Part shown: positions 14,925-23,013 of the stretch, in pieces | How the letters are laid out: the number at the start of each line of letters is the position of its first letter | Numbering within the stretch: position 1 is the first letter of the stretch | Source: a bacterium | GTDB lineage: Bacteria; Hydrothermota; UBA3072; JAPDKE01 | Assembly: GCA_029258725.1 (NCBI GenBank) | Contig: JAPDKE010000046.1 | Location: 1 to 51,282, forward strand | Direction: 5' to 3' | DNA length: 51,282 nucleotides | Notes under the pieces: generated by a model | Told to the model about the DNA's origin: nothing | What the model saw: only the letters and a program-made list of their open reading frames with translations | Database searches by the model: none | Position numbers and translations under genes: made by a program

Positions 14925-15317
14925 ATGGAATTCAGGGCAGACGAGAGATGCTTCGCATGCGGCAAGGAAAACGAATGGGGAATAAAACTCTCCTTCAGGA
15001 AGGAGGGAGAGGAAGTTATCGCTTCATTCATACCGCATCCCAACTATCAGGGATACAGTGGGATACTCCACGGTGGAATAATTTCTACTGTCCTTGATGA
15101 GGCAATGTTTTACGCAGTTTACTTCTCCGGGGAAAAGGCAGCAACTGCAGAACTCACGGTGAGATTTAAAAGACCTGTTCCTGTTTCTGGAGAATACCTG
15201 GTTTACGGGAAACTCGAGGAGAAAAAAGGAAGACTGTTAATAGCATCTGCAAGGCTTGTTGATAAAGAGGGGAAGGTATACGCAGAGGCAAGGGGAAAAT
15301 TCCTCCCGGTTCCATGA
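14925..15317 (+). CDS. Hotdog-fold thioesterase (PaaI/YigI-like)
   Basis: The 130-residue protein has a single hotdog domain. It starts with a C-F-A-C-G-K-E-N-x-x-G-I-K-L element often seen in acyl-CoA thioesterases of this group. Then comes the helix segment GYSGILHGGIISTVLDEAMFYAVY with the H-G-G signature and an acidic catalytic-type residue (Asp/Glu) about 9 residues later. ATAELTVRFKRPVPVSGEYLVYGKL is the characteristic strand pair. It would hydrolyse an acyl-CoA; the substrate cannot be told. It is the first gene of a group with recX, mnmE and a FlgO-like protein, overlapping recX by 4 nt. The start sits at the predicted transcription start. Confidence 0.85.
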   Translation: MEFRADERCFACGKENEWGIKLSFRKEGEEVIASFIPHPNYQGYSGILHGGIISTVLDEAMFYAVYFSGEKAATAELTVRFKRPVPVSGEYLVYGKLEEKKGRLLIASARLVDKEGKVYAEARGKFLPVP

Positions 15318-15739
15318 ACCCATTGAGGTACGCAGAGAGACTTCTTTCAATAAGACCAAGAAGTGAAAAAGAGATACGGGAAAGAATGGAGAGGAAGGGA
15401 TATTCCCCCCAGGAGATTGAAAAAACCGTGAACCATTTTAAAAACATCGGGTTGCTGGATGACAGAGAATTTGCAAAATGGTGGTTTGAGGAAAGAAAAG
15501 GAGAAAGGGGGATTTTTGCAATAAAAATGGAACTAAAAAGGAAGGGGGTTTCTGATGAGATAATAGATGAGGTGGTAAGCGGAGATGAGAGAGAGTTCAT
15601 AAAAAAGGCACTGGAAAAGGCAGAAAGAAAATATAAGAATCTTCCTGAGAGGGAAAGAAAAAGAAAGATAAGGGAATATCTTTTGAGAAGAGGGTTCTCC
15701 TGGGATGTAATCCAGGAGGTTACAGAATGGACACCATAG
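15314..15739 (+). CDS. recX: Regulatory protein RecX
   Basis: RecX binds RecA filaments and modulates recombination. The 141-residue protein consists of three helical repeats: AERLLSIRPRSEKEIRERMERKGYSPQEIEKTVNHFKNIGLLDDREFAKWWFEERK, then a second with AIKMELKRKGVSDEIIDEVV, and a third ending REYLLRRGFSWDVIQEVTE. The motif R-x-R-S-x-x-E-I-x-x-x-M/L-x-x-K-G and L-L-D-D-x-x-F-A are RecX signatures. Length is normal. It overlaps the thioesterase by 4 nt and mnmE by 13 nt. No recA is in the window. Confidence 0.92.
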   Translation: MNPLRYAERLLSIRPRSEKEIRERMERKGYSPQEIEKTVNHFKNIGLLDDREFAKWWFEERKGERGIFAIKMELKRKGVSDEIIDEVVSGDEREFIKKALEKAERKYKNLPERERKRKIREYLLRRGFSWDVIQEVTEWTP

Positions 15740-17064
15740 CAGCAATAGCGACACCTCCGGGAAGGGGAGCAATTTCAATGGTGAGGGTTTCAGGGCCCCA
15801 CGCCCTGCAAATTGGAGAGAGGGTATTTAAAGGAAGAAAAAGGATTCGTGATTTTCCACCGGGAACATTCCACCATGGATTTATTCTGGACCCTGACACG
15901 GGAAGGAAACTGGATGAGGTGGTGGTTCTTGTTTACCATGCTCCCCATTCCTTCACTGGTGAGGATATGCTTGAGATAACAACCCATGGGGGATTGATTC
16001 CTGCAAGGAGGGTTCTCAGGGCTCTTATTAAGGCAGGAGCAAGGATGGCAGAACCGGGAGAATTCACAAGGAGGGCAATGCTCAACGGTAAAATGGACCT
16101 CATCCAGGCAGAATCTCTCCTTGATCTTATTGATGCCAAAACAGAGGCATGTGCAGATGTTGCTTTGAAAAACCTCACAGGAGAACTTTCAGAAAGGATT
16201 AAAAAAATAAGGGAAAAACTGCTTGAGGTCTCCATGGAACTTGAACTATCACTCGACTTCACTGACCAGGACCTGATATTTCCTTCCCACGAAAAAATCA
16301 AAAAAACCCTTGAGGAACTTTCACAGGAAATAAAGGAAATGATTGAGAGATGGAACAGGGGAAGGATGCTCATGGAGGGAATGAGAATTGTTATCACCGG
16401 AAAGCCAAACGTTGGAAAATCCACTCTTTTCAACGCCCTCCTCTCAGAAGAAAAGGCAATAGTTACAGAAGAACCGGGAACAACACGGGATGTTCTTGAG
16501 GGATGGATAGAGATAGAGGGATTTCCTGTGAAGGTTTTTGATACCGCAGGACTGAGACCGGCAGAGGGGAAGGTTGAAAAAATAGGGATTGAGCGTGCAA
16601 AAAGGGTGCTGGAAAGTGCAGACCTTGTTCTCTTCGTAGTGGATGGCTCCCAGGAGCTGAGCCAGGAGGATATGGAGATTTATGAGGAAATTAAGGAAAA
16701 ACAGCATCTTATAATAATAAACAAATGCGACCTTGGATGCAGGATAAAGGAATTTCCAGGCGGACTGAGAATCTCCGCCCTCACGCATGAGGGAATGGAG
16801 AGGCTGCATGAGGAAATAAAAAAGTTACTGAATCCTGAGGAATTGGGAGACATTCTCATAACCCATGAAAGACACTACAATGCACTCCGGACGGCTTTGC
16901 AGTATATAGAGGAAGCAGAAAAAGGAGTGGAGGAGGGAAGGGGGGAGGAGCTGATTGCAGAGGATGTGAAGTTCGCAAGGGAAACCCTTTCCTCCCTTGT
17001 GGGTGAAATAACATCAGAGGAGATACTTGATGAAATATTCTCAAACTTCTGCATAGGAAAATAG
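15727..17064 (+). CDS. mnmE: tRNA modification GTPase MnmE
   Basis: MnmE with MnmG modifies the wobble uridine (5-substituted U34) of several tRNAs. The 445-residue protein has the N-terminal tetrahydrofolate-binding domain (MDTIAAIATPPGRGAISMVRVSG...), a central helical domain, and an inserted G domain. Visible motifs are G1 GKPNVGKST near residue 224, G2 region PGTTRDV, G3 DTAG, and G4 NKCD. The protein ends F-C-I-G-K, the conserved C-terminal cysteine motif. Length matches the family. It overlaps recX by 13 nt and is followed after 11 nt by the FlgO-like gene. mnmG is not in the window. Confidence 0.96.
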   Translation: MDTIAAIATPPGRGAISMVRVSGPHALQIGERVFKGRKRIRDFPPGTFHHGFILDPDTGRKLDEVVVLVYHAPHSFTGEDMLEITTHGGLIPARRVLRALIKAGARMAEPGEFTRRAMLNGKMDLIQAESLLDLIDAKTEACADVALKNLTGELSERIKKIREKLLEVSMELELSLDFTDQDLIFPSHEKIKKTLEELSQEIKEMIERWNRGRMLMEGMRIVITGKPNVGKSTLFNALLSEEKAIVTEEPGTTRDVLEGWIEIEGFPVKVFDTAGLRPAEGKVEKIGIERAKRVLESADLVLFVVDGSQELSQEDMEIYEEIKEKQHLIIINKCDLGCRIKEFPGGLRISALTHEGMERLHEEIKKLLNPEELGDILITHERHYNALRTALQYIEEAEKGVEEGRGEELIAEDVKFARETLSSLVGEITSEEILDEIFSNFCIGK

Positions 17065-17075
17065 GGAGGTGGAAA

Positions 17076-17852
17076 ATGATACTCTATGTGTTTTTATGTC
17101 TTCCCTTTGTTAAGCCAACAGATACCCAGAAGGAAATTGAAAATCTGCTTGCCCCTCTTCTCCAGATGCAAACAGAAAAGAAAACCATTGCGGTTTTGGA
17201 ACCTGTCGGCATCCATGGAGAACAGACCGCGCTGGGAGAATTTTTGAGAGAGGAAATGGTGAGTGTTCTCGGAAAGGAAGGAAAGTTTCAGGTTGTTGAA
17301 AGGGAGTTGCTCTCAAAGGTGATGGAGGAGCAGAAACTCTTTTTAACAGGTGCAGTATCGGAATCATCCGCCGTGGAGATAGGAAAACTCACAGGGGCGG
17401 ATTACATCCTCACAGGAACCATAACACCATTCGAGAATTCCTTCCGCCTGAATCTGAGGCTTGTTGAGGTGGAGAGTGGAAGGATAGTGAAGACCATTTC
17501 CGGGGATATATCAAAAAATGATGACCTATGCAAACTCTGGAAGGAGGTAAAGGAGCCCCCGGATACCCCGGAGAGAATTTACCGGGAGGCAATAGAGTAT
17601 CTCAAAAAAGGAAACAGGAATAAAGGATGGGAGCTCCTCAGACGCGCACTTGCAAAATATCCCACATTTAGAAAGGAAAGTCCCGAATTCCTCTTCTTCG
17701 CTGGCGAATATTTATTCTACCATCACCAGCGTGCAAAGGGTATCGAACTTCTCCAGATGGTCATCCGCAAATTTCCCCAGTCCCCCTATGCACGAAGGGC
17801 AAGGGAAATTCTCAAACTCAACAGACCGGGAAGAAAACCCAGAATGAAGTGA
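17076..17852 (+). CDS. FlgO/CsgG-like exported protein with C-terminal TPR-like repeats
   Basis: The 258-residue protein has a short hydrophobic N terminus (MILYVFLCLPFV). The central domain (about 35-165) contains TIAVLEPVGIHGEQTALGEFLREEMVSVL ... FQVVERELLSKVMEEQKLFLTGAVSESSAVEIGKLTGADYILTGTITPFENSFRLNLRLVEVESGRIV. This is the pattern of FlgO and CsgG-related outer-membrane-associated proteins (V-V-E-R, G-K-L-x-G-A-D-x-I-L-x-G). Residues ~170-250 look like one or two TPR helices (YREAIEYLKKGNRNKGWELLRRAL ... GIELLQMVIRKFPQSPYARRAREIL). A role in envelope assembly is inferred. No lipobox is obvious. It has ribosome site GGGAGGTGG and is last in the group. Confidence 0.75.
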   Translation: MILYVFLCLPFVKPTDTQKEIENLLAPLLQMQTEKKTIAVLEPVGIHGEQTALGEFLREEMVSVLGKEGKFQVVERELLSKVMEEQKLFLTGAVSESSAVEIGKLTGADYILTGTITPFENSFRLNLRLVEVESGRIVKTISGDISKNDDLCKLWKEVKEPPDTPERIYREAIEYLKKGNRNKGWELLRRALAKYPTFRKESPEFLFFAGEYLFYHHQRAKGIELLQMVIRKFPQSPYARRAREILKLNRPGRKPRMK

Positions 17853-18036
17853 TGGATGGAGAGAACCCGAACTGTTCCTGTTGAGATTCTAACCCATTGA
17901 CGGTAATGCTGGACAGGAAGAGATTCTCTCTTGAGACGAAACTTTTGATTTTTCCGGAGGCAGGGAGTGTACCAATCTCGGCAGGCTCTCATTCGCCAGA
18001 AGAGCACGGAAAAATCTCAGGGTGACACATGCGTTC

Positions 18037-19263
18037 TCACTTCATGTAAACCTCAACCCTCAGGGTATCGTTCTTAACCCTGAGTATTTTTGGCTTGACT
18101 TCAATCTCTTTCGTGCATTTCCCATCCCACACAAACCCGAGAATATATTCCCCTTCTGGAACATGGGTGAACATGAAGGTTCCATCATGAGGATACCTCA
18201 CATCCATGGTGATCATACCAAGTCTCCTTCTGAAGATAACAGGCACATTTTTAATAAGCAATATCCTGCAGTTTCCTTCATCTATTCTTCCCTCTATCAC
18301 ACCCTTATTTTTTAAACTTTCCGATATCCTCTGGAGCATCCTCTCCTTCCATGGGGAGAAATATCCCAGGGAATCAAACAGCGCTTTTATCCTTTTTTCC
18401 CTTTCCTCATCCCATATCTTCCATTTCATTCCGTATATGCACCACTCTGATGTTTTCTCTGCATAAAAAGCCGAGTCCGGCTCAAATATATCCACGTAAA
18501 AGTCGTAGGGATTTCTGGTTTTAACAACCCATGTTTCCCTGAAGTTGTGCGATGGGACAACCACTGTTATTTCCCTTTCCCTGGGTTTAATAAGGGAGGA
18601 AATTTTGTAAAAGGCCGGGATTGAAAGAAGAGAGGGAAGAAGGAAAAGAAAGTGGAAGGAACGAATGCGCCCTGTTAAGGTATCAAAGAGAACGGGATAG
18701 AAAAGGAAGAATATGAAGGGAATGAGATATGGCATGAAGGGATAGCGATAAAAAGAGGAAAGATGAACCGCTCCCCAGAGGGAGAGAGTGAGTGCAGCAA
18801 GAAAAACGAGAAAAAACAGGTGATTCAGGAACATGATTTTTTTCTTTTCCCGGGGATAGAGGAAGGAAAGGAGGATGAAAAGAAAGATAGGGATTGAGAA
18901 CCTTGGAAATGGAGCAGGAGGCAGTAGGGGGAGGTATAAAAGGGAAGGGGGATGGATGGAGAAAAATAACACGTAGAAAAAGAGCCAGGCAACCACACCA
19001 GAGATTAAAAGGGCAAACCCTGTCCTGAGCCTGAGACGCAGGAGGAGAAAGAAGAAAGGGAGGAGAGTGAGGAGGAGAATGAAAAAGACGGAAAGAAGGG
19101 GGATGAAAAGAAATTTCTTTATCCAGAGATAGTGAATCAGGGAAAAGGGGTAAAACGCACGGGGTCCTATGAAAAGCGGATAAAAAGGAGCAAAGAATCT
19201 GGAGGAAATTAAAAGATATATAAGACTTCCGACCACACCGACAATAAAAACCCATTTTCTCAT
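18037..19263 (-). CDS. Multi-pass membrane protein with soluble C-terminal domain, ECF-linked
   Basis: The protein has 408 residues. The first ~220 are extremely hydrophobic, with about six to seven membrane segments. Residues ~230-408 are soluble and mixed alpha/beta, with MITMDVRYPHDGTFMFTHVPEGEYILGFVWDGK near the C terminus. That last part resembles a small carboxypeptidase-regulatory-like beta sandwich. I do not recognise a named family. The gene starts at an ATG that overlaps the stop of a 59-aa membrane protein, which itself follows an ECF sigma factor gene. This placement makes it a candidate sensor or anti-sigma partner. The 184-nt gap on its 3' side (17853-18036), shared with the convergent FlgO-like gene, holds nothing I can identify. 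Confidence 0.7.
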   Translation of the reverse strand: MRKWVFIVGVVGSLIYLLISSRFFAPFYPLFIGPRAFYPFSLIHYLWIKKFLFIPLLSVFFILLLTLLPFFFLLLRLRLRTGFALLISGVVAWLFFYVLFFSIHPPSLLYLPLLPPAPFPRFSIPIFLFILLSFLYPREKKKIMFLNHLFFLVFLAALTLSLWGAVHLSSFYRYPFMPYLIPFIFFLFYPVLFDTLTGRIRSFHFLFLLPSLLSIPAFYKISSLIKPREREITVVVPSHNFRETWVVKTRNPYDFYVDIFEPDSAFYAEKTSEWCIYGMKWKIWDEEREKRIKALFDSLGYFSPWKERMLQRISESLKNKGVIEGRIDEGNCRILLIKNVPVIFRRRLGMITMDVRYPHDGTFMFTHVPEGEYILGFVWDGKCTKEIEVKPKILRVKNDTLRVEVYMK

Positions 19264-19439
19264 CCTGCACCTCCTTTCAAAAGTGTCTCATAGAGGGATA
19301 AAAAGAGGTTAAAGGAAAAAAACAAAAGAACTGCAAGATACACAAGCAACCCCACAAAGGATGACTTTCTTCTTCTCCTTTCTATCTCCTCATAAGAAAG
19401 TCTGCACCTGAAGGGCTTGAGTTCACTCAGTTCCCTCAT
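19260..19439 (-). CDS. Small single-pass membrane protein between ECF sigma factor and membrane protein
   Basis: This 59-codon frame reads MRELSELKPFRCRLSYEEIERRRRK followed by one strongly hydrophobic segment (SSFVGLLVYLAVLLFFSFNLFLSLY) and a short tail. Its ATG at 19439 lies inside the last codons of the sigma factor gene (17-nt overlap), and its TGA overlaps the ATG of the next gene (ATGA). Such head-to-tail coupling on both sides argues that it is translated. The layout, a charged cytoplasmic N terminus, positive-inside R-rich stretch, and one TM helix, is what a minimal anti-sigma or sigma-tethering protein would look like, but no known anti-sigma motif is visible. Function is inference. 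Confidence 0.65.
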   Translation of the reverse strand: MRELSELKPFRCRLSYEEIERRRRKSSFVGLLVYLAVLLFFSFNLFLSLYETLLKGGAG

Positions 19440-19932
19440 GCATCTCCCTCCATTTTTTCCTGAACATTTCCTTTGCTCTGAATATCCTTGATTTCACGGT
19501 TCCTTCCCTTATTCCCATGATTCTGGATATCTCCTTTATTTCAAACCCCTCAACCACATGCAAAAGAAGAGGAAGTCTGTATTTTGCCGGGATTGAATAA
19601 ACCACACGCTCCACATCCATCCTTCTTTCGTGGGATGGGAAAGAAAGAAGTTCATCAAACTCAGGAAAGGGAGGGGGAGTAAGGGTGGAAAGATAATCCA
19701 AAATGACCCGGGTTGCAAGTCTCCATATCCACCCGTTGAAGTTTCCCTTCCTGTATTTCCCTATCTTCTTCATAACCCTTAAAAATATCTCCTGAACCAT
19801 ATCCTCTGCATCCCGGACATTCCCGCACATCCTCAGGCACATGGAGAATATCCTGTCTTTATAGTGTTCATAAATCTCCTTCATTGCTTCCCTTTCTCCT
19901 TTCTTTGCCCTTTCTATAAGTCTCTCATCCAT
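19423..19932 (-). CDS. ECF-type RNA polymerase sigma factor
   Basis: The protein has about 169 residues in two domains. Sigma region 2 (about 8-75) contains YEHYKDRIFSMCLRMCGNVRDAEDMVQEIFLRVMKKIGKYRKGNFNGWIWRLATRVILDYL. Region 4 (about 105-165) contains IPAKYRLPLLLHVVEGFEIKEISRIMGIREGTVKSRIFRAKEMFRKKW, a helix-turn-helix that reads -35 elements. Regions 1 and 3 are absent, as in ECF sigma factors. The start is ATG at 19932, with GTG at 19935 also possible; the latter shares a base with the lpxC stop TAG. It lies at the end of an envelope-synthesis operon and is followed by two membrane proteins, which suggests control by envelope state. Confidence 0.92.
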   Translation of the reverse strand: MDERLIERAKKGEREAMKEIYEHYKDRIFSMCLRMCGNVRDAEDMVQEIFLRVMKKIGKYRKGNFNGWIWRLATRVILDYLSTLTPPPFPEFDELLSFPSHERRMDVERVVYSIPAKYRLPLLLHVVEGFEIKEISRIMGIREGTVKSRIFRAKEMFRKKWREMHEGTE

Positions 19933-19934
19933 CA

Positions 19935-20729
19935 CTATATTAAACGGAGGAAATCCCTCTCAGGTTCCATAATTTTTTCAAGTGCCCTCATGTGAAACGC
20001 GTGCCCTCCTTTAACCACCACAAAAAACCCGCGGGCATTTTTTGAGAAGAGGTATAAATCCCCTGCAAGGTCAAGGATTTTGTGCCTTGCCGGTTCTGAG
20101 CGGTCCTTAAAATTGAGCGCGCCATCCTCCGTGAATATAAGAACCTGTGTTTCATCCCCTCCCAGGGCGAGTCCTTCCTTTCTCAGTTCCTCCACCCAGG
20201 AAAGAAACGTATATGTTCTTGCACGCATAACAGGTTCAGGATTTTCCATATCAGCAAGATACCAGGCTGGAAAAAGGGGATGGGGATAATCCACTAAGTA
20301 AAAGGCGGAAAATCCAGAAGATGGATAAACAAGAAAAATCCTGTCATCCTCCCTGTAAATTCCTGAAAGTTTTACTATCTCTTTCTCTTTACTCAACTCC
20401 TCAATTCCCGCCTCTTTTATCCTCCGGTAAATCTCCCATCCCCCTCCATCAAGCCCTGGAATCTCTCTTCCCTTCTCAATCCATATCTCACAGCAGTCTA
20501 TCTGGAGAAAAAATAGAACACCAAGCAGATGCTCAACCGTCCATATCTCATCAAGAACAACCCTGTGCCGTGTCTCTCTTATGCATTCCTTCCTTGCTGG
20601 AATTCTTCTGTTTTTTACCCTGAATTCAGTCTCATGTGCAGACGGGGCAATGATTACCCTTGAATGTTCTCCCGTGTGTATTCCCTTCCCCTCAAGAACT
20701 ACCTCTTTTTTTAACGTCCTTTTAAGAAT
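19935..20729 (-). CDS. lpxC: UDP-3-O-acyl-N-acetylglucosamine deacetylase, apparent ATT start
   Basis: LpxC catalyses the committed, zinc-dependent step of lipid A synthesis. The frame encodes 264 residues when read from ATT at 20729: [M]LKRTLKKEVVLEGKGIHTGE, which lines up with the E. coli N terminus (R-T-L-K-R ... G-x-G-L-H-T-G) to within one residue. Zinc ligands are His67 (TVEHLLG), His216 and Asp220 (RHKILD); the general acid/base His243 (GGHAF) is also present, with the same spacing as E. coli H238/D242/H265. No ATG, GTG or TTG occurs between the upstream TGA and His67. The first usual start (TTG at 20396) would remove half the enzyme. GGGAGGG lies 7 nt before the ATT. It overlaps dxs by 19 nt. 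Confidence 0.88.
   Translation of the reverse strand: MLKRTLKKEVVLEGKGIHTGEHSRVIIAPSAHETEFRVKNRRIPARKECIRETRHRVVLDEIWTVEHLLGVLFFLQIDCCEIWIEKGREIPGLDGGGWEIYRRIKEAGIEELSKEKEIVKLSGIYREDDRIFLVYPSSGFSAFYLVDYPHPLFPAWYLADMENPEPVMRARTYTFLSWVEELRKEGLALGGDETQVLIFTEDGALNFKDRSEPARHKILDLAGDLYLFSKNARGFFVVVKGGHAFHMRALEKIMEPERDFLRLI
19941..19968 (-). promoter_or_regulatory. Possible ECF-type promoter of the sigma factor gene
   Basis: On the minus strand GGAACC (19968-19963), 16-nt spacer, CGTTTA (19946-19941), inside the end of lpxC. The arrangement GGAAC-N16-CGT resembles promoters read by ECF sigma factors, which often drive their own genes. The ATG at 19932 would be 8 nt after the -10. Evidence is pattern only. 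Confidence 0.4.
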
Positions 20730-22576
20730 TCCTCAACCCTCCCGGCTATACCATGAGGTGTGAGTCCCAGGACCTCAAGCAATATCTTTCTTGCACCGTG
20801 TTCAATGAACCTGTCAGGAAGCCCTATGCGCAGCAAATCACAGGAGACCTTATTTTCATTGAGCAGTTCCATCACACCACTTCCAAATCCACCCTCAAGG
20901 GTATTCTCCTCAACCGTTATAACCTTCTTTTTCTCCGATGCAAGGGAGAGAATGAGTTCCCTGTCAAGGGGCTTTATAAATCTTGCGTCAACAACGCATG
21001 CATCAATACCCTTTTCCTTTAAAATCTCTGATGCCTCAAGAGAGGGAACAACCATTGAACCCACGGCAAAAATCACGCAGTCCTTTCCATCCCTGAGTAT
21101 CTCCCCTTTCCCTATCTCTATCTCGTGCATCTCCTCAGGCTCAACCCCCAATCCTCTGTCCCTGGGATACCTTAAAGCAATGGGGCCATGATAATTTATT
21201 GCGGTAAGGAGCATGTGTCTAAGATAATTCTCATCCCTCGGAGCCATTAGGACCATCCCTGGAACGAGCCTGAGATATGTCAGGTCGAATACACCGTGGT
21301 GGGTGGGACCATCCTCTCCAACAACCCCTCCCCTGTCTATGGCAAAAACAACATGGAGATTCTGGAGGGCAACATCGTGGATTATCTGGTCAAATGCACG
21401 CTGCAGGAAGGTTGAGTAAATCGCGCATACTGGTATAACCCCTTCGGTTGCAAGCCCTGCTGCAAATGTAACTGCATGCTGTTCAGCAATTCCGACATCG
21501 TAGAATCTTTCAGGAAAGCGCTCCCTGAAAACATCAAGCCCGGTCCCTTCAGGCATTGCTGCGGTTATGGCAACCACCTTATCGTTTCTTTCCGCAATCT
21601 CAACCATTGCCCTTCCAAACACCTTTGAATAGGTTGGTGGTCCCTCCTTCTTTATTGGTTTCCCGGTATCTTTATCATAGGGTCCAAGCCCGTGAAACAG
21701 GGTGGGATTCTCCTCTGCAGGGGGATATCCCTTGCCTTTCTGGGTAACTATGTGAAGCAATTTTGGTCCATGAAGTTCCTTGAGGTCGCGCAAAAGTTCT
21801 ATAAGGTCCTTCAAATCATGCCCGTCAACGGGTCCAAAGTATCTTATCCCGAGTTCCTCAAAGAGAATGGTTGGAACAAAGAGATTCTTTAATCCCTCAA
21901 GGATTTTTCTTGCCGTCTCGCGCGCCTTTTTGCTCAACCCCATGGGTAGATGCCCCAGGAGGTCCCATACATCTGCCTTGAGCCGGTTGTATATCTTTCC
22001 TGACTGAAGTTTCACAAGATACTCCTTCAATCCCCCAACATTTTCCGCGATGGACATCCGGTTGTCGTTGAGGATTATGAGGATATTCTTCTTTAAATGC
22101 CCTATGTTGTTCAGTGCCTCAAGTGCCATTCCCCCTGTTAATGCACCATCCCCTATGATTGCAACCACATGAAAGTCCTCACCATTCTTATCCCTTGCAC
22201 ACGCTATTCCCAGGGCTGCTGAAAGGGAGGTGCTCGCATGTCCTGCGCCAAATGTATCGTAAATACTTTCCTTCCTTGATAAGAACCCGCTTATTCCTCC
22301 CCACTGCCTTAAAGTATGGAATACATCCCTTCGTCCTGTTATGAGTTTGTGTGCATAAGCCTGATGGCTCACATCCCATACGATTTTATCCCTTGGAGGG
22401 TCAAAAACATAGTGAACCGCAAGGGTGAGTTCAACAACACCAAGCCCGGGAGCAACATGCCCACCGTTTTTTGATGTCACATCAATGATTCTTTCCCTTA
22501 TCTCCTTTGCAAGTTCTTTGAGTTCTCTTAAAGATAGTTTTTTCAGGTCCTTTGGTTCGTTTATTTTTTCAAGCAT
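20711..22576 (-). CDS. dxs: 1-deoxy-D-xylulose-5-phosphate synthase
   Basis: DXS joins pyruvate and glyceraldehyde 3-phosphate using thiamine diphosphate, the first step of the MEP isoprenoid pathway. The 621-residue protein shows the N-terminal GGHVAPGLGVVELTLAVHYVFD, the ThDP-binding motif GDGALTGGMALEALNN, the transketolase-like pyrimidine-binding region EQHAVTFAAGLA, VVGEDGPTHHGVFDLTYLRLVPGM, and a C-terminal domain with VTVEENTLEGGFGS. The start is put at ATG 22576 (MLEKINEPKDL) because GAGGTGGGAG lies directly before it. It is separated from DUF212 by 8 nt and overlaps lpxC by 19 nt. Together with the prenyl synthase upstream it supplies isoprenoid precursors for quinones and cell-wall carriers. 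Confidence 0.96.
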   Translation of the reverse strand: MLEKINEPKDLKKLSLRELKELAKEIRERIIDVTSKNGGHVAPGLGVVELTLAVHYVFDPPRDKIVWDVSHQAYAHKLITGRRDVFHTLRQWGGISGFLSRKESIYDTFGAGHASTSLSAALGIACARDKNGEDFHVVAIIGDGALTGGMALEALNNIGHLKKNILIILNDNRMSIAENVGGLKEYLVKLQSGKIYNRLKADVWDLLGHLPMGLSKKARETARKILEGLKNLFVPTILFEELGIRYFGPVDGHDLKDLIELLRDLKELHGPKLLHIVTQKGKGYPPAEENPTLFHGLGPYDKDTGKPIKKEGPPTYSKVFGRAMVEIAERNDKVVAITAAMPEGTGLDVFRERFPERFYDVGIAEQHAVTFAAGLATEGVIPVCAIYSTFLQRAFDQIIHDVALQNLHVVFAIDRGGVVGEDGPTHHGVFDLTYLRLVPGMVLMAPRDENYLRHMLLTAINYHGPIALRYPRDRGLGVEPEEMHEIEIGKGEILRDGKDCVIFAVGSMVVPSLEASEILKEKGIDACVVDARFIKPLDRELILSLASEKKKVITVEENTLEGGFGSGVMELLNENKVSCDLLRIGLPDRFIEHGARKILLEVLGLTPHGIAGRVEEFLKGR

Positions 22577-22584
22577 CTCCCACC

Positions 22585-23013
22585 TCAATAGAAGGCAAGT
22601 CCAAAGAAGAACCCCAGGACTCCACCCATGAACACCTCAAGGGGGGTGTGTCCCAGGAGTTCCCGGAGTTTTATTCTTTCTATTTTCCCGCTCCGGTGGA
22701 ATTCCTCTAATATCTGATTCAGGACCTGTGCCTGTCTTCCTGCAGCCCTTCTCAGTCCCGCAGCCTCGTACATCACGATGAAACTGAAGAAGAGGGTTAC
22801 CGCAAAAATTGTGCTCTCGTATCCCTCTTTGAGCCATACTAAGGTTGATAGTGCAGAAGCCGCTGCCGTATGGGAACTTGGCATCCCTCCCATCTCAACA
22901 AACCTTCTGAAGTTCACCCTGTGCTCGGTGAAGCACGAGATTATAACCTTTATGGACTGGGCAAGCAATCCACTGAGAAAGGGAAGAACTATGAGTTTCC
23001 AGTTATCCCACAT
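22585..23013 (-). CDS. Divergent PAP2-family membrane protein (DUF212)
   Basis: The 142-residue protein has about four membrane segments. It carries GGMPSSHTAAASALSTLV near residue 42 and MYEAAGLRRAAGRQAQVLNQIL near 82, then ELLGHTPLEVFMGGVLG near 118. These correspond to the conserved motifs of DUF212, a group distantly related to acid phosphatase/PAP2 enzymes (SGH-type and R/H motifs). The family's usual Y-D-A-x-G-V-R-R reads Y-E-A-A-G-L-R-R here. A lipid-phosphate phosphatase role, possibly on polyprenyl phosphates, fits its position between a prenyl synthase and dxs but is inference. It shares one base with the prenyl synthase stop. Confidence 0.85.
   Translation of the reverse strand: MWDNWKLIVLPFLSGLLAQSIKVIISCFTEHRVNFRRFVEMGGMPSSHTAAASALSTLVWLKEGYESTIFAVTLFFSFIVMYEAAGLRRAAGRQAQVLNQILEEFHRSGKIERIKLRELLGHTPLEVFMGGVLGFFFGLAFY

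Noticed and set aside
17853-18036. Small RNA or gene between the convergent FlgO-like gene and the membrane protein gene
   Set aside because: No promoter with correct spacing, no hairpin with U-tract and no convincing open frame.
19935-20396. A 153-aa protein starting at TTG (MSKEKEIVKLSG...) as a separate gene
   Set aside because: It is the C-terminal part of LpxC; the frame continues upstream with the conserved N-terminal domain and zinc ligand.
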